This document shows, piece by piece, positions 4,416 to 15,602 of a stretch of DNA of 16,066 bases. Numbering within the stretch: position 1 is the stretch's first letter; each line of letters starts with the position of its first letter. The stretch is from assembly GCA_023379515.1 (NCBI GenBank), contig JAMCQQ010000118.1, forward strand, positions 1-16,066, given 5' to 3'. The position numbers were made by a program, and so were the translations under genes. This stretch comes from Actinomycetota bacterium. Its GTDB lineage: Bacteria; Actinomycetota; Humimicrobiia; Humimicrobiales; Humimicrobiaceae. Under the pieces are notes generated by a model. It saw nothing but the letters and a program-made list of their open reading frames with translations, had not been told where the DNA came from and ran no database searches.

Positions 4416-7400
4416 ATGCAAAAAAATAAAAAAATTACAAGGTATGATTTCGGAAAAATTCCTGAAATCATAAAAATGCCCCATTTACTTGAAATCCAAA
4501 AAAAATCATTTGAATGGTTCCTCGATGAAGGTATTCAGGAAGCTTTAAGAGATATTTCACCAATTGAAGATTTTACGGGAAATATGTCTCTTGAATTTAA
4601 AGGGTGCTCTTGGGGAGAACCTAATGCTCCTATCGATGCCTGCAGAATGGAAAATATGGATTATGCTGCTCCTTTAAAAGTTCGGGCAAGATTTGTAAAT
4701 AAGGAAACAGGCGAATATAACGAGCAGGATGATGTATTTTTAGGAGATTTTCCAATAATGACTGACACCGGAACATTTATTATAAATGGAACGGAAAGGG
4801 TTGTTGTATCGCAGCTTGTCAGATCTCCCGGTGCTTATTATGACAGTGATATAGATAAAAAAAAGGAAAAGGTAATCTATCTTGGAAAGCTGATACCTGC
4901 CAGAGGCTCATGGATTGAAATTGAAACAGATAAAAAAGATGTTGCTTATGTAAGAATAGACAGAAAAAGAAAATTTCTGTTGACTATTTTTCTTAAATCC
5001 TGTGGTTTTGGAAATAATCAGGACCTTTTAAACTTATTTGGTCCTTTTGATAAGGTTGGCTGTATTAAAAATACGCTTGAAAAAGATATTACTGAAACAG
5101 AAGAAGGAGCGCTCATTGAATTTTATAAAAAACTTAAACCTGGAGAACCATCTACCAGGGACAGCGCTAAAAGTTTAATTACACAATTATTTTTTAACTC
5201 AAAGAGATATGATCTGGGCAAGGTTGGAAGGCATAAATTAAATAAAAAACTGGATATTGAAACACCCCTTGATCCGCAGATTGAGGAATATTTAAAAACC
5301 ATTGATGAAAAAATAGATATAAACGGGCAGGATTTAAATATACTTCACAGCAAGGATATATTCCTTTTTGTTAAATATCTGCTTCAGCTTATGGATGGGA
5401 TAGGGGAAATTGATGACATAGATCATTTTGGAAACAGAAGAATCAGAAATATCGGCGAGCTTATTCAGAATCAGGTAAGGATTGGCCTTTCAAGAATGGA
5501 AAGAGTTGTTAAGGAAAGAATGACAACTCAGGATATTGAAACTATAACTCCAAAAACACTTATAAATATCAGGCCTCTTGTAGCTGCTTTAAAGGAATTC
5601 TTTGGAAGCGGACAGCTTTCCCAATTTCTTGATCAGACAAATCCTCTTGCAGAAATTACCCATAAAAGAAGATTAAGTGCGTTGGGTCCCGGTGGTCTTT
5701 CAAGGGAAAGAGCAGGGTTTGAAGTTAGAGACGTTCATTCTTCTCATTATGGTCGAATGTGCCCCATAGAAACTCCTGAAGGTCCAAATATCGGGCTTAT
5801 CGGTTCACTTGCAACTTATGCAAGATTAAATGAACATGGTTTTATTGAAACTGCCTACAGAAAAGTTTTAGATGGAAAGGTTACTGATGATTTTGAATAT
5901 CTTACGGCAGATGATGAGGAAAAATTTACCATAGCACAGGCAACAGCAGAACTTTCAAAGGATGGCAAGTTTATAGAGGAAAAAGTTCTTGCAAGACTTG
6001 GTGGTGAAGTTGTGGCAGTAGATCCTGATCAGATTGATTTTATGGATATATCACCAAAGCAGTTGTTCAGTGCGGCAGCATCATTGATTCCTTTTCTTGA
6101 ACATGATGATGCAAACAGGGCATTGATGGGATCAAACATGCAGAGGCAGGCTGTTCCCTTAATTAACCCGGAACCGCCGCTTGTCGGAACCGGGATGGAA
6201 AAGAGAATAGCTCATGACAGCGGGCAGATAATTACAGCAAAACATGCCGGAAAAGTAATAGAGGTTTCAGGCGACCGTATTGTTATAGAATATAAGGGAG
6301 ACGGCAAAAGTAAAACTGTTTTACGTGATGAGTACAAATTGTATAAGTTTAGAAGATCCAATCAGGGTACATGTATTAATCAAAGACCAATAGTTGAAGA
6401 AGGTCAGATTGTTGAGGATGGTGAAGTAATTGCAGATGGGCCTGCTACAAGTTCCGGAGAGCTTTCACTTGGAAGAAATCTTCTTGTAGCATTTATGCCC
6501 TGGGAGGGATATAACTATGAAGATGCCATAGTTATATCTGAAAGACTTGTCAAGGAAGATATATTGTCTTCAATTCATATCTCCAAGCATGAAATTGAAG
6601 CCAGAAGTACCAAACTTGGGCCTGAAGAAATAACAAGGGATATTCCAAATGTAAGCGAAGAGCTTTTAAAAAATCTTGATGAAAGAGGAATTATAAGACT
6701 CGGGGCGGAAGTTAAACCTGGAGATATACTTGTCGGAAAAATTACTCCAAAGGGAGAAACTGAACTTACTGCTGAAGAAAAATTGTTAAGGGCAATATTT
6801 GGCGAGAAGGCAAGAGAAGTAAGGGACAGTTCTCTTAAGGTTCCGCATGGTGAAAGCGGCAAGGTGATAGACATTCAGATTTCTTCAAAGAAAAAAGGAA
6901 ATGAACTTCCTCCTGGTGTAAATGAACTTGTAAGAGTTTTTATTGCAAGGAAAAGAAAAATATCTGTGGGGGACAAACTTGCAGGAAGGCATGGCAATAA
7001 AGGTGTAATTTCTGTAATTCTTCCGGAAGAAGACATGCCTTACATGGAAGACGGCACTCCGGTTGATATAGTATTAAACCCAATGGGTGTACCTTCCCGA
7101 ATGAATGTCGGACAGATACTTGAAACCCATCTTGGCTGGGCAGCTTATGAGGGATGGGATGAACCCGATAACCCTGAACTGAAAAATATAAGAAAAGAAG
7201 ACGGTAAAATATTTTGCGCTACTCCTATTTTTGACAGTGCAAAAGAAGAAAAAATAAAAGAAATATTAAAGAAAGCAAAACTTCCTGCAAACGGTAAGGT
7301 AGCTCTTTATGATGGTAAAAGCGGAGGAAAAGTAGCTGTAGATATTACGGTTGGATATATTTACATCCTTAAACTTCATCACCTGGTAGATGATAAGATT

Positions 7401-7883
7401 CATGCCCGTTCTACCGGCCCTTATTCTTTGGTAACACAGCAGCCTCTTGGGGGAAAGGCGCAGTTTGGAGGTCAAAGATTTGGAGAAATGGAAGTATGGG
7501 CTCTTGAGGCTTATGGAGCATCCCATATTTTGCAGGAAATGCTTACCATTAAATCAGATGATGTTTTTGGAAGAGTTAAAACTTATGAATCAATTGTAAA
7601 GGGCGAAAATATTGAGAAGCCCGGCATTCCGGAATCATTCAAAGTTTTAGTGAAGGAAATGCAAAGCCTTTCCCTTGATGTCGAAGTTCTATCTGAAGAA
7701 GGCAAGGAAGTTGAAATAATGGGTCATGAAGATGAGATTATGAAAACGGTAAAGGAACTTGGAATTGATCTTCAGCATGATGAAAGTCTGATGTTTACAA
7801 ATGAACCTGAAGACAAAAAAAAGAAGGAAGAGCTTTTTGAAGATTACAGTGAAGAAGAATTTCAGGAATCTCCTGTAGAATAA
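4416..7883 (+). CDS. rpoB: DNA-directed RNA polymerase subunit beta
   Basis: The 1155-residue protein is a compact RpoB without the large lineage inserts of Escherichia coli (1342 aa). Together with beta' it forms the catalytic cleft. Visible landmarks are [20 protein letters not shown] near the N-terminus, the rifampicin pocket at 397-421 ([11 protein letters not shown] then [13 protein letters not shown]), and the active-site stretch [15 protein letters not shown] with lysines K854 and K862. [20 protein letters not shown] lies near the C-terminus, which binds beta'. In the pocket D406, H416, R419 and S421 match the drug-sensitive residues (E. coli D516, H526, R529, S531). A very acidic, Lys-rich tail follows the conserved end. 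The start has GGGGAG at 4402-4407, 8 bases upstream. rpoC follows after 144 bases. Confidence 0.98.
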   Translation: MQKNKKITRYDFGKIPEIIKMPHLLEIQKKSFEWFLDEGIQEALRDISPIEDFTGNMSLEFKGCSWGEPNAPIDACRMENMDYAAPLKVRARFVNKETGEYNEQDDVFLGDFPIMTDTGTFIINGTERVVVSQLVRSPGAYYDSDIDKKKEKVIYLGKLIPARGSWIEIETDKKDVAYVRIDRKRKFLLTIFLKSCGFGNNQDLLNLFGPFDKVGCIKNTLEKDITETEEGALIEFYKKLKPGEPSTRDSAKSLITQLFFNSKRYDLGKVGRHKLNKKLDIETPLDPQIEEYLKTIDEKIDINGQDLNILHSKDIFLFVKYLLQLMDGIGEIDDIDHFGNRRIRNIGELIQNQVRIGLSRMERVVKERMTTQDIETITPKTLINIRPLVAALKEFFGSGQLSQFLDQTNPLAEITHKRRLSALGPGGLSRERAGFEVRDVHSSHYGRMCPIETPEGPNIGLIGSLATYARLNEHGFIETAYRKVLDGKVTDDFEYLTADDEEKFTIAQATAELSKDGKFIEEKVLARLGGEVVAVDPDQIDFMDISPKQLFSAAASLIPFLEHDDANRALMGSNMQRQAVPLINPEPPLVGTGMEKRIAHDSGQIITAKHAGKVIEVSGDRIVIEYKGDGKSKTVLRDEYKLYKFRRSNQGTCINQRPIVEEGQIVEDGEVIADGPATSSGELSLGRNLLVAFMPWEGYNYEDAIVISERLVKEDILSSIHISKHEIEARSTKLGPEEITRDIPNVSEELLKNLDERGIIRLGAEVKPGDILVGKITPKGETELTAEEKLLRAIFGEKAREVRDSSLKVPHGESGKVIDIQISSKKKGNELPPGVNELVRVFIARKRKISVGDKLAGRHGNKGVISVILPEEDMPYMEDGTPVDIVLNPMGVPSRMNVGQILETHLGWAAYEGWDEPDNPELKNIRKEDGKIFCATPIFDSAKEEKIKEILKKAKLPANGKVALYDGKSGGKVAVDITVGYIYILKLHHLVDDKIHARSTGPYSLVTQQPLGGKAQFGGQRFGEMEVWALEAYGASHILQEMLTIKSDDVFGRVKTYESIVKGENIEKPGIPESFKVLVKEMQSLSLDVEVLSEEGKEVEIMGHEDEIMKTVKELGIDLQHDESLMFTNEPEDKKKKEELFEDYSEEEFQESPVE

Positions 7884-8027
7884 ATCATTTAAAATAAAAT
7901 TAATTATTTAATTAAAGAAAATAATATAAGGAAAATTTAATTATCCTGGTTAAAAATTTATGAATTTTAAAAAAAATAAAAAATATTATGTTAATTTGCA
8001 ATTCACTCGAACAGGGGGAATTTATAA

Positions 8028-11000
8028 ATGTCTATAAGTATAGATGTAAACAATTTTGATGCTTTAAGGATTGGACTTGCCTCTCCGGAAAAGATACGCT
8101 CATGGTCAAATGGGGAAGTAAAAAAACCTGAAACCATTAATTATAGAACCTTAAAACCGGAAAAAGACGGATTATTTTGTGAAAGAATATTCGGTCCAAC
8201 GAAAGACTGGGAATGTTATTGCGGAAAATATAAGAGAGTAAGATTTAAAGGTATCATTTGCGAAAGATGTGGAGTGGAAGTAACGCGCTCAAGTGTGCGA
8301 AGGGAAAGGATGGGGCATATCGAGCTTGCTTCACCTGTTTCCCATATATGGTTTTTTAAGGGAGTTCCTTCGAGACTGGGTTATATTCTCGGTCTTACAC
8401 CCAAGGATCTTGAGAAAGTTCTTTATTTTGACTCTTATATAATTATTTCCATTGATAAAGAGAAAATAAATGCAGAGAAAGACAGAATTAAAACATTATA
8501 TGAGGATTATCTGACTGAAATGCAACAGCTGCATGAAGAAAGAATAATGGAAATTAAAGCCAATAGTGAGGATTTCCTTAGAAGGTATAAAGAAGGCGAA
8601 TCATTAACGGAACTTGAAGCTTTTGAAGACAGTGAGCTTGAAATTGAAAAAGATGTTGAGGCTAAAATTGCAAAGATAATCAAGGAAAATGAAAAACTTC
8701 TTGAAGAAGAGGATGAAATTTTTCAGGAGCATATAGAGATGGTTAAAAAAGCACAGGCATTATTTCATAACCTTGAAGAAAAAATGCTCATATCTGATGA
8801 AAATCTTTTTAAAAAATTAAAGGAAATTTTTGGCTCATACTTTAAAGGTGGAATGGGTGCTGAAGCAATCAAGGAGCTTCTTAAGAATATCGACTGTGCA
8901 GCAGAAGTAGAGGAATTAAAGTTAATAATAGAAACTTCAAAAGGACAGAAAAGAAGCAAGGCAATTAAGACATTAAAGATACTTTCTTCTTTTGTAAACA
9001 ACAATAACGAGCCGGAATACATGATACTTAACGTACTTCCTGTCATTCCGCCTGACCTTCGTCCGATGGTTCAGCTTGATGGAGGCAGGTTTGCAACATC
9101 TGATTTAAATGATTTATACAGAAGAGTAATAAACAGAAATAACAGACTTAAAAAACTGCTTGAACTTGATGCTCCGGAAATAATTATAAATAATGAAAAA
9201 CGAATGCTGCAGGAAGCAGTAGATGCATTATTTGATAACGGCAGAAGAGGAAGAGCTGTTTTAGGAGCAGGAAACAGGCCTCTTAAATCTTTAAGTGATA
9301 TGCTTAAAGGTAAACAGGGGAGGTTCAGGCAGAACCTTCTTGGAAAGAGAGTTGATTATTCCGGCCGTTCAGTAATTGTGGTAAATCCTAATTTAAGGCT
9401 GGATCAATGCGGTCTACCCAAGCAGATAGCTCTTGAATTATTTAAACCTTTTGTAATGAAGAAGCTGGTTGATAAGGGAAATGCAACAAATATTAAAAGT
9501 GCCAAGATTATGGTGGAAAGAGGAGATGAAAAAGTCTGGGATATTCTGGAAGCGGTAATCAGAAATCATCCCGTTCTTTTAAACAGAGCTCCTACGCTTC
9601 ACAGGCTTGGTATACAGGCTTTCATGCCAATTCTTGTTGAAGGAAAGGCTATACAAATTCATCCTCTTGTATGTCCGCCTTTTAATGCAGATTTTGATGG
9701 CGATCAGATGGCTGTTCATGTTCCTCTTTCAAATGAAGCCAAGGCCGAAGCAATTGTTTTAATGCTTGCATCAAACAATATACTTTCACCCGCAAGCGGC
9801 GAGCCTGTTTCAACTCCATCTCAGGATATGGTTTTGGGTGTTTATTATATGACATCCGAGAGAATTAAAAGTGACAATAAAGAAAAATACTATCCCGCAA
9901 CTGAAGATGCTTTAAGGGATTATGAATATGGCTTTATAAAGCTTCATACTCCAATTAAGGTAAAAATTGACGGGAAGATTTTAAAAACTACTGCAGGCAG
10001 AATAATTTTTAATGAAGCCTTACCTGAAGACTTTGAATTCATTAATAAGGAAATTGCCAAAAAGGAACTTATTTCAATAATTAACAGGTGTATTAGAAAG
10101 TATCCCAATTATAGTGTAGTGGATGTTCTTGATAATGTAAAAAAACTGGGCTTTCTTTATTCCACAAAATCAGGCCTTACTATTGGAATAGATGACATTA
10201 TTGTTCCGCCAAAGAAAAAGGAAATCCTGAAGCATGCTGAAGAAAATATTGCTAAAATTGAAGGCTATTATCAGCAGGGAATGATTACCGATGACGAAAG
10301 GCATGAAAGGGTAATTCAGAGCTGGTCTGAAGCAAATGAAGCTGTGGCAGAAGCAATGGAAAGAAACTTTGATAAGTTTAATCCAATTTATATGATGGCT
10401 ACGTCAGGTGCAAGAGGAAATATCAAACAGCTAAGGCAGCTTGCAGGAATGAGGGGGCTTGTTGCAAACGCAAGAGGAGATATTATTGACAGACCTATTA
10501 AGTCAAACTTCAGGGAAGGTCTTACTGTCCTTGAATATTTCCTTTCAACTCATGGTGCAAGGCAGGGTCTTGCTGATACGGCACTGCGAACTGCAGACTC
10601 CGGTTATCTTACAAGGAGACTTGTTGATGTTTCTCATGATACCATGATAAGAATTAATGATTGCAAAACCGATGAGGGCATTAATCTTTATGTATTAAAC
10701 CTTGAAGGTGAACCAAATCCTCATCTGATTGGAAGAAGCAGCCAGGAAGAGATAAAAGATCCTGCAACTGGTGAAATTATTCTTGATAAGGGAGTTGAAA
10801 TAGATGAGGAAATTCTTCAAAAACTGGTTCAGGCAAATATTGCGGAGATAAATGTAAGATCAGTTCTTACTTGTGAAGCAGAAACAGGAGTATGCCAGAA
10901 ATGTTACGGCAGAAATCTTTCATCAGGAAAAGTGGCTGATATTGGTGAAGCCGTAGGCATTATAGCAGCTCAATCAATCGGTGAACCAGGAACACAATTA

Positions 11001-12242
11001 ACCATGCGTACCTTCCATACAGGTGGTGTTGCATCAACAGTTATTCAGAGATCCATAAAATCACCTGTAAAAGGCAAACTGGTGTTCAATAAGGAACTTA
11101 TAAATCAGCTTGGACTGAAAATATCAGGAGATGTTATTGATTATATAACTCATCCATCTGAGCAGGAATTATATGGTGTTCCGACCAATATGCTTAAAAT
11201 AAATATAGAACATATACCTCACAAGCTAACTTTTAAGGTAAAAATGCAGGAAGAACAAAAATCCGGGGTACAGGCAGGACAATTGATTGACATTATCATG
11301 CCAAGAGGTGAAGAATTACTGCTCAATAATAATATTAATGTTGAAAGAAACCAGGTTTTTGCAATACTTATCTCGACTGCAAAAAAGAAAAGATATGTAC
11401 ACAAGCATGAAAAAACATTTGAAGGTATAGATATTACTTCAGGTCTTCCAAGAGTTGTGGAATTATTTGAAGCAAGAAAACCCAAAGAGCATGCAATTAT
11501 TGCAGAAGCTTCGGGAAATATAAGAATTGAAGATCTTGACTCAAAGATGATAAAACTTACCATTTCAAATGATGATGAAGCAGAGGAAAAATCTTATGAA
11601 ATCCCCGGACGTTCAAAAATCAGGTTTAATGATGGAGACTTTGTTCAGATTGGTGACCAGTTAACTGAAGGACAAAGAAATCCGCATGATATATTGAGGT
11701 TAAACGGCATTAAAGCTTGTGAGCAGTATCTTGTCAGGGAAATCAGGGATGTTTATAAAGCTCAGGGAGTTGAAATAAACGATAAGCATATAGAAGTTAT
11801 TGTAAGACAAATGGTGAAAAAGGTTACAATACTTGAATCAGGCGACAGCAATTTTCTTCCGGGACAGCTGGTTGACAGGCTGGTATTTGAAAGGGAAAAC
11901 AAGCGTCTCATTGAAGAAGGTAAAAAACCTGCTCTTGCAAAGCAAAATCTTATGGGAATAACAAAAGCAGCACTTGCAACTGACAGTTTCCTTTCAGCAG
12001 CTTCATTCCAGGAAACTACAAGAGTGTTAACCGATGCTGCTATAGAAAACAAGACAGATCATTTAATCGGACTTAAGGAAAATGTGATTATAGGAAAAAA
12101 TATTCCTGCCGGAACAGGAATGACAAGATACAGAACAATAGAGCTTGCTTATCCTGGATATGAAGAGGAAAAATCGGGTGAAATTGATATATCTGCTGAT
12201 CCTAATGTGGAAGAAGGAAATGTTTTTGAATTAAATATCTGA
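8028..12242 (+). CDS. rpoC: DNA-directed RNA polymerase subunit beta', with two lineage inserts
   Basis: The 1404-residue protein contains the full catalytic subunit. Zinc site 1 is C63, C65, C78 and C81. The switch and lid region includes [14 protein letters not shown], and the catalytic NADFDGDQM lies at 553-561 with three Mg-binding aspartates. Zinc site 2 is C879, C949, C956 and C959, and the bridge helix and trigger loop end in MRTFHTGG near residue 1000. Two additions stand out. Residues about 145-262 form a highly charged coiled coil at the place of the actinobacterial beta' insert. Residues about 1003-1134 lie in the trigger loop, where Escherichia coli has SI3; Bacillus and Mycobacterium pass almost directly from the trigger loop to GLPRVxELFEAR. 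The insert shows barrel-like GxL and VxAGQ patterns. A GGGGGAA site at 8014-8020 precedes the ATG. Confidence 0.98.
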   Translation: MSISIDVNNFDALRIGLASPEKIRSWSNGEVKKPETINYRTLKPEKDGLFCERIFGPTKDWECYCGKYKRVRFKGIICERCGVEVTRSSVRRERMGHIELASPVSHIWFFKGVPSRLGYILGLTPKDLEKVLYFDSYIIISIDKEKINAEKDRIKTLYEDYLTEMQQLHEERIMEIKANSEDFLRRYKEGESLTELEAFEDSELEIEKDVEAKIAKIIKENEKLLEEEDEIFQEHIEMVKKAQALFHNLEEKMLISDENLFKKLKEIFGSYFKGGMGAEAIKELLKNIDCAAEVEELKLIIETSKGQKRSKAIKTLKILSSFVNNNNEPEYMILNVLPVIPPDLRPMVQLDGGRFATSDLNDLYRRVINRNNRLKKLLELDAPEIIINNEKRMLQEAVDALFDNGRRGRAVLGAGNRPLKSLSDMLKGKQGRFRQNLLGKRVDYSGRSVIVVNPNLRLDQCGLPKQIALELFKPFVMKKLVDKGNATNIKSAKIMVERGDEKVWDILEAVIRNHPVLLNRAPTLHRLGIQAFMPILVEGKAIQIHPLVCPPFNADFDGDQMAVHVPLSNEAKAEAIVLMLASNNILSPASGEPVSTPSQDMVLGVYYMTSERIKSDNKEKYYPATEDALRDYEYGFIKLHTPIKVKIDGKILKTTAGRIIFNEALPEDFEFINKEIAKKELISIINRCIRKYPNYSVVDVLDNVKKLGFLYSTKSGLTIGIDDIIVPPKKKEILKHAEENIAKIEGYYQQGMITDDERHERVIQSWSEANEAVAEAMERNFDKFNPIYMMATSGARGNIKQLRQLAGMRGLVANARGDIIDRPIKSNFREGLTVLEYFLSTHGARQGLADTALRTADSGYLTRRLVDVSHDTMIRINDCKTDEGINLYVLNLEGEPNPHLIGRSSQEEIKDPATGEIILDKGVEIDEEILQKLVQANIAEINVRSVLTCEAETGVCQKCYGRNLSSGKVADIGEAVGIIAAQSIGEPGTQLTMRTFHTGGVASTVIQRSIKSPVKGKLVFNKELINQLGLKISGDVIDYITHPSEQELYGVPTNMLKINIEHIPHKLTFKVKMQEEQKSGVQAGQLIDIIMPRGEELLLNNNINVERNQVFAILISTAKKKRYVHKHEKTFEGIDITSGLPRVVELFEARKPKEHAIIAEASGNIRIEDLDSKMIKLTISNDDEAEEKSYEIPGRSKIRFNDGDFVQIGDQLTEGQRNPHDILRLNGIKACEQYLVREIRDVYKAQGVEINDKHIEVIVRQMVKKVTILESGDSNFLPGQLVDRLVFERENKRLIEEGKKPALAKQNLMGITKAALATDSFLSAASFQETTRVLTDAAIENKTDHLIGLKENVIIGKNIPAGTGMTRYRTIELAYPGYEEEKSGEIDISADPNVEEGNVFELNI

Positions 12243-12355
12243 AATATGTAAAAAACAGTTCTTTTGCTTTTAGCCAGGGTGATTAAAATTCACTTTAAAT
12301 ACTTTATAGTGCTGTTTTTATTAATTTTTCATGCACGTTGAGATATTATTTTTTA

Positions 12356-12384
12356 TTGACAATTGAATCTTAAAATGTTAATGT
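12356..12384 (+). promoter_or_regulatory. Promoter for rpsL-rpsG(-fusA)
   Basis: A perfect -35 TTGACA (12356-12361), 17-base spacing and TAATGT (12379-12384) make the best sigma70-type promoter in the window. The predicted start at about 12390-12392 coincides with the foot of a stable hairpin, leaving a leader of about 165 bases before rpsL. Confidence 0.68.
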
Positions 12385-12389
12385 TTTAG

Positions 12390-12414
12390 CTTGCGTCCTG
12401 AATTCGGACGCAGG
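12390..12414 (+). promoter_or_regulatory. Stem-loop at the predicted 5' end of the rpsL transcript
   Basis: CTTGCGTCC (12390-12398) pairs with GGACGCAGG (12406-12414), including one T-G pair, around a 7-base loop TGAATTC. It is GC-rich in AT-rich surroundings and lacks a following T run, so it is not an intrinsic terminator. Placed at the predicted transcription start, it could stabilise the mRNA or bind a regulator; neither can be told from sequence. Confidence 0.55.
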
Positions 12415-12557
12415 TATTTCTATTGCCCTGTAATTGTTTTATCAGTTACTCGTAATATCGAAATAATATAAGTAATAAAAATATTTAAAACAATTATAAA
12501 AAAACAGGCATATTTTATTATTAATAATTATCATAAAATTAGAAAGTAGAGAGCTTT

Positions 12558-12932
12558 ATGCCTACTATAAATCAACTGATAAGAAAGCCCAGAACGAAAA
12601 TTGTAAAGAAGAAAAAAACTCCTGCTTTGCAGGAAAATCCCTTAAGAAGAGGTGTTTGTGTCAGAGTTTACACTACAACCCCTAAAAAACCTAATTCTGC
12701 ATTAAGAAAGGTTGCAAGAGTAAGGCTTACAAATGGTGTGGAGGTAACAGCTTATATTCCAGGTATCGGACATAATCTTCAGGAACATTCAATAGTTTTG
12801 GTAAGAGGCGGAAGGGTGAAAGATTTACCGGGCGTCAGGTATAAGATTGTAAGAGGAACTCTGGATACCTCAGGTGTTGACGGAAGAAAACAGGGACGTT
12901 CAAGATACGGTGCAAAAAAGCCAAAGCAATAA
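12558..12932 (+). CDS. rpsL: 30S ribosomal protein S12
   Basis: The 124-residue protein starts [14 protein letters not shown] and has the decoding-centre loops [13 protein letters not shown] and [14 protein letters not shown]12 monitors codon-anticodon pairing on the small subunit. K43 and K88, the sites of classic streptomycin-resistance changes, are both lysine here, so the sequence looks like the sensitive type. D89, the residue methylthiolated by RimO in some bacteria, is present. The ribosome binding site is weak (GAGAG, 12549-12553). rpsG follows after 40 bases, the standard str order. Confidence 0.98.
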   Translation: MPTINQLIRKPRTKIVKKKKTPALQENPLRRGVCVRVYTTTPKKPNSALRKVARVRLTNGVEVTAYIPGIGHNLQEHSIVLVRGGRVKDLPGVRYKIVRGTLDTSGVDGRKQGRSRYGAKKPKQ

Positions 12933-12972
12933 ATTTACACATATAAAGGTCATACTTTACAAGGAGTTATAA

Positions 12973-13443
12973 ATGGCAAGAAAGGGAAGAGCTCCCAGAA
13001 AAGAAATAAAAGTAGATCCGGTTTATAAAAGCAAACTGGTAACGGAATTTATTAATAAAATTTTATGGCGTGGTAAAAAAAGCACGGCAGAGCAGATTGT
13101 TTATGGAAGTTTTGACATTCTTAATAAAAAAACAAAAGAAAACCCGCTTGAAATACTCGAAAAGTGCATGGATAATGTAAGACCTGCTCTTGAAATCAGG
13201 CCAAGAAGAGTGGGCGGAGCTACTTATCAGGTTCCTGTAGAAGTATCTCAGGGAAGAGCAAACACTCTTGCTGTCAGATGGCTGATCAGTTTTTCAAGAA
13301 AAAGAAGAGAAAAAACAATGGCTGAAAGACTTGCAGGAGAGATCCTGGATGGCGCAAGCAATACAGGAAACAGTATTAAGAAGAAAGAAGATCTTCATAA
13401 AATGGCTGAAGCCAACAAGGCATTTGCTCATTACAGATGGTAA
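12973..13443 (+). CDS. rpsG: 30S ribosomal protein S7
   Basis: The 156-residue protein begins [20 protein letters not shown] and contains [20 protein letters not shown] and [18 protein letters not shown]. It ends [18 protein letters not shown], the usual S7 C-terminus and length. S7 starts assembly of the 30S head by binding 16S rRNA, and lines the E site. In Escherichia coli it represses translation of its own operon. AAGGAG at 12961-12966 is well placed before the ATG. An AT-rich terminator-like hairpin lies directly downstream, before fusA. Confidence 0.98.
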   Translation: MARKGRAPRKEIKVDPVYKSKLVTEFINKILWRGKKSTAEQIVYGSFDILNKKTKENPLEILEKCMDNVRPALEIRPRRVGGATYQVPVEVSQGRANTLAVRWLISFSRKRREKTMAERLAGEILDGASNTGNSIKKKEDLHKMAEANKAFAHYRW

Positions 13444-13470
13444 TTAATTAATCAATCATTTATTTAAATA

Positions 13471-13498
13471 TTAGATTTTTTTAAATCTGATTTTTTTT
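13471..13498 (+). terminator. AT-rich intrinsic terminator between rpsG and fusA
   Basis: TTAGATTT (13471-13478) pairs with AAATCTGA (13483-13490) around TTTT, giving 8 bp with one T-G pair, followed immediately by eight T (13491-13498). The U run is the best in the window but the stem is almost all A-T, so read-through is likely. It would reduce fusA transcription from the rpsL promoter unless fusA has its own. Confidence 0.55.
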
Positions 13499-13514
13499 AT
13501 TTACAGGTATAAAA

Positions 13515-15602
13515 ATGACCAGACAGGTATCATTAAAACATACAAGAAATATAGGCATTACTGCTCATATTGATGCAGGAAAAACAACAACTACGGAACG
13601 AATCCTGTATTATACCGGTAAAAGCTATAAAATAGGCGAAGTTCATGAAGGTACAGCAGTGATGGATTGGATGGTTCAGGAGCAGGAAAGAGGAATTACA
13701 ATTACTTCTGCTGCTACTACTGCTTTCTGGAAAAATCACAGAATAAATATTATTGATACTCCAGGCCATGTTGATTTTACTGTTGAAGTTGAACGATCAT
13801 TAAGAGTTCTTGATGGTATGATAGGACTCTTTTGTGGAGTTGGAGGTGTTGAGCCGCAATCTGAAACAGTTTGGAAACAGGCTGATAAATATAATATCCC
13901 GAGAATAGCATTTATTAATAAGATGGATAGAAGTGGCGCTGATTTCAACTATGTCATTGAAATGATGAAGTCAAGATTAAATGCCAACCCTGTCCCTGTA
14001 CAAATTCCTGTAGGCAGGGAAGATACATTCAGAGGCATGATTGATCTTATAAATATGAAAGCATATATTTATAAGGATGAAATGGGCATTAAGTTTGATT
14101 ATACTGACATACCTTCTGATATGCTGCAAACTGCTAAAAATGCAAGAATGGAATTAATCGAAAATATTGCAAATTATAATGATGATATTTTACATAAATA
14201 TGTTGAAAATATTGAAATAAAACCTGATGAAATAAAAAAAGCACTAAGGGTGCTGACAATTGAGGTAAAGGCAATACCGGTTTTATGCGGAGCATCATTT
14301 AAAAATAAAGGTGTTCAGCCACTTCTGGATGCAGTTGTAGACTATCTGCCGTCACCGCCGGATATGCCTGCGGCAAAAGGTATTAATCCTCAAACCGGCA
14401 AGGAAGAAACAAGAAAAATAAGTGATGATGAACCATTCTCCGGCTATATTTTTAAAATAATGACAGATCCCTTTGTCGGCAGGTTAACATATTGCAGGAT
14501 TTATTCAGGCAAGCTTCCGGCTGGGATGCAAGTTTTAAATACGACTGAAAATAACACTGAAAGAATTGGAAGACTGCTTTTAATGCATGCAAATCACAGG
14601 GAAGAAATCAGTGAAGCATATTGCGGAGACATTGTAGCAATTATCGGACTTAAGAAGGTTAGTACCGGGGATACTATCTGTGATGCCAGACATCCGATAA
14701 GATATGAAACTATTTCATTTCCTGAACCTGTTCTTTCAATTGCAATTGAACCAAAAACAAAAATTGACCTCGATAAATTAAATAAAGCTTTAAATAAACT
14801 TGCAGAGGAAGACCCAACATTTAAAGTTGGAACAGACAGTGAAACCGGACAGACAATTATTGCAGGTATGGGCGAACTTCATCTTGAAATTATTGTTGAC
14901 AGGCTGCTTCGTGAATTTGGTGTTGATGCAAATGTCGGAAGACCCCAGGTTTCTTACAGGGAAACCATTACAAAAACTGTTCAGGTTGAAGGAAAGTATA
15001 TAAGACAAAGCGGCGGCAAAGGCCAGTACGGACATGTAATCATGAAGTTTGAACCAAATGAGTATGGCAAAGGATTTTTATTTGAAGATAAGATTAAAAG
15101 TGGAGCTATTCCAAAAGAATTTATTAAGCCTGTTGAGCAGGGAGTTAAAGATGCAATGCAGACAGGTGAGCTTGCAGGATACCCCGTAATAGATGTTAAA
15201 GCTACTTTACTTGATGGAACTTATCATGATGTTGATTCGTCGGAGCTTGCATTCAGAATTGCAGCTTCCAAAGCTTTCAGGGAAGCCACATTAAAATCTT
15301 CTCCGATATTGATGGAACCTGTCATGGAAGTTGAATCTGTAACTCCCGAGGAATCAATGGGCGAGGTTATAGGAGATTTAAATTCAAGAAGAGGAAAAAT
15401 TCATGAGATTAATACAAGGAATAAGGTTACAACTATTAAAGCTGAAGTACCCCTTGCCAATATGTTCGGATATGCAACTGATTTACGTTCAAAAACACAG
15501 GGAAGGGCTACTTTTACAATGCAGTTTAAGAAATATGAACCTGTTCCTGAAAGTATCGCAAACGAAATAATAAGGAAAGTTAAAGGTGCTGTGGCTGTAT
15601 GA
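13515..15602 (+). CDS. fusA: Elongation factor G
   Basis: The 695-residue protein is a full-length translocation GTPase. The G1 loop AHIDAGKT is at 17-24, followed by the switch 1 region [20 protein letters not shown] at 81-88 (catalytic H85) and NKMD at 135-138. Domains II-V continue through [27 protein letters not shown] and the domain V end RGKIHEI. EF-G moves tRNAs and mRNA through the ribosome after peptide bond formation. The length is close to the housekeeping family norm. Its ribosome binding site is short (AGG at 13505-13507). Position between rpsG and tuf is the classical str order, so this is the main EF-G and not a paralogue such as a tetracycline-protection protein. Confidence 0.98.
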   Translation: MTRQVSLKHTRNIGITAHIDAGKTTTTERILYYTGKSYKIGEVHEGTAVMDWMVQEQERGITITSAATTAFWKNHRINIIDTPGHVDFTVEVERSLRVLDGMIGLFCGVGGVEPQSETVWKQADKYNIPRIAFINKMDRSGADFNYVIEMMKSRLNANPVPVQIPVGREDTFRGMIDLINMKAYIYKDEMGIKFDYTDIPSDMLQTAKNARMELIENIANYNDDILHKYVENIEIKPDEIKKALRVLTIEVKAIPVLCGASFKNKGVQPLLDAVVDYLPSPPDMPAAKGINPQTGKEETRKISDDEPFSGYIFKIMTDPFVGRLTYCRIYSGKLPAGMQVLNTTENNTERIGRLLLMHANHREEISEAYCGDIVAIIGLKKVSTGDTICDARHPIRYETISFPEPVLSIAIEPKTKIDLDKLNKALNKLAEEDPTFKVGTDSETGQTIIAGMGELHLEIIVDRLLREFGVDANVGRPQVSYRETITKTVQVEGKYIRQSGGKGQYGHVIMKFEPNEYGKGFLFEDKIKSGAIPKEFIKPVEQGVKDAMQTGELAGYPVIDVKATLLDGTYHDVDSSELAFRIAASKAFREATLKSSPILMEPVMEVESVTPEESMGEVIGDLNSRRGKIHEINTRNKVTTIKAEVPLANMFGYATDLRSKTQGRATFTMQFKKYEPVPESIANEIIRKVKGAVAV

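Larger units (their letters stand above)
12243..12557 (+). other. rpoC-rpsL intergenic region (315 bp)
   Basis: No coding frame is credible here. The first part has AAAAAACAG (12250-12258) opposite CTGTTTTT (12312-12319) with a GTGA/TCAC mini-hairpin between, a weak terminator candidate for rpoC. Next come a promoter (12356-12384) and a strong GC hairpin (12390-12414). The remainder, 12415-12540, is AT-rich without recognisable structure. The L7Ae-like gene that Bacillus has at this point is absent. Confidence 0.75.

Noticed and set aside
5604..5690. Rifampicin-resistance substitutions in rpoB
   Set aside because: The key pocket residues D406, H416, R419 and S421 are the usual sensitive ones; A412 in place of E. 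coli S522 is, from memory, common in other phyla.
7961..7989. Promoter in the rpoB-rpoC gap (TGAATT-17-TATTAT)
   Set aside because: The -35 is far from consensus and AT-rich sequence gives such matches by chance; rpoC is normally co-transcribed with rpoB.
10459..10647. Plus-strand open frame of 62 codons within rpoC
   Set aside because: It is in another frame of the conserved bridge-helix region of rpoC and has no separate start signal.
12250..12319. Intrinsic terminator after rpoC
   Set aside because: The stem AAAAACAG/CTGTTTTT encloses more than 50 bases and is A-T dominated, so I mention it only within the intergenic entry.
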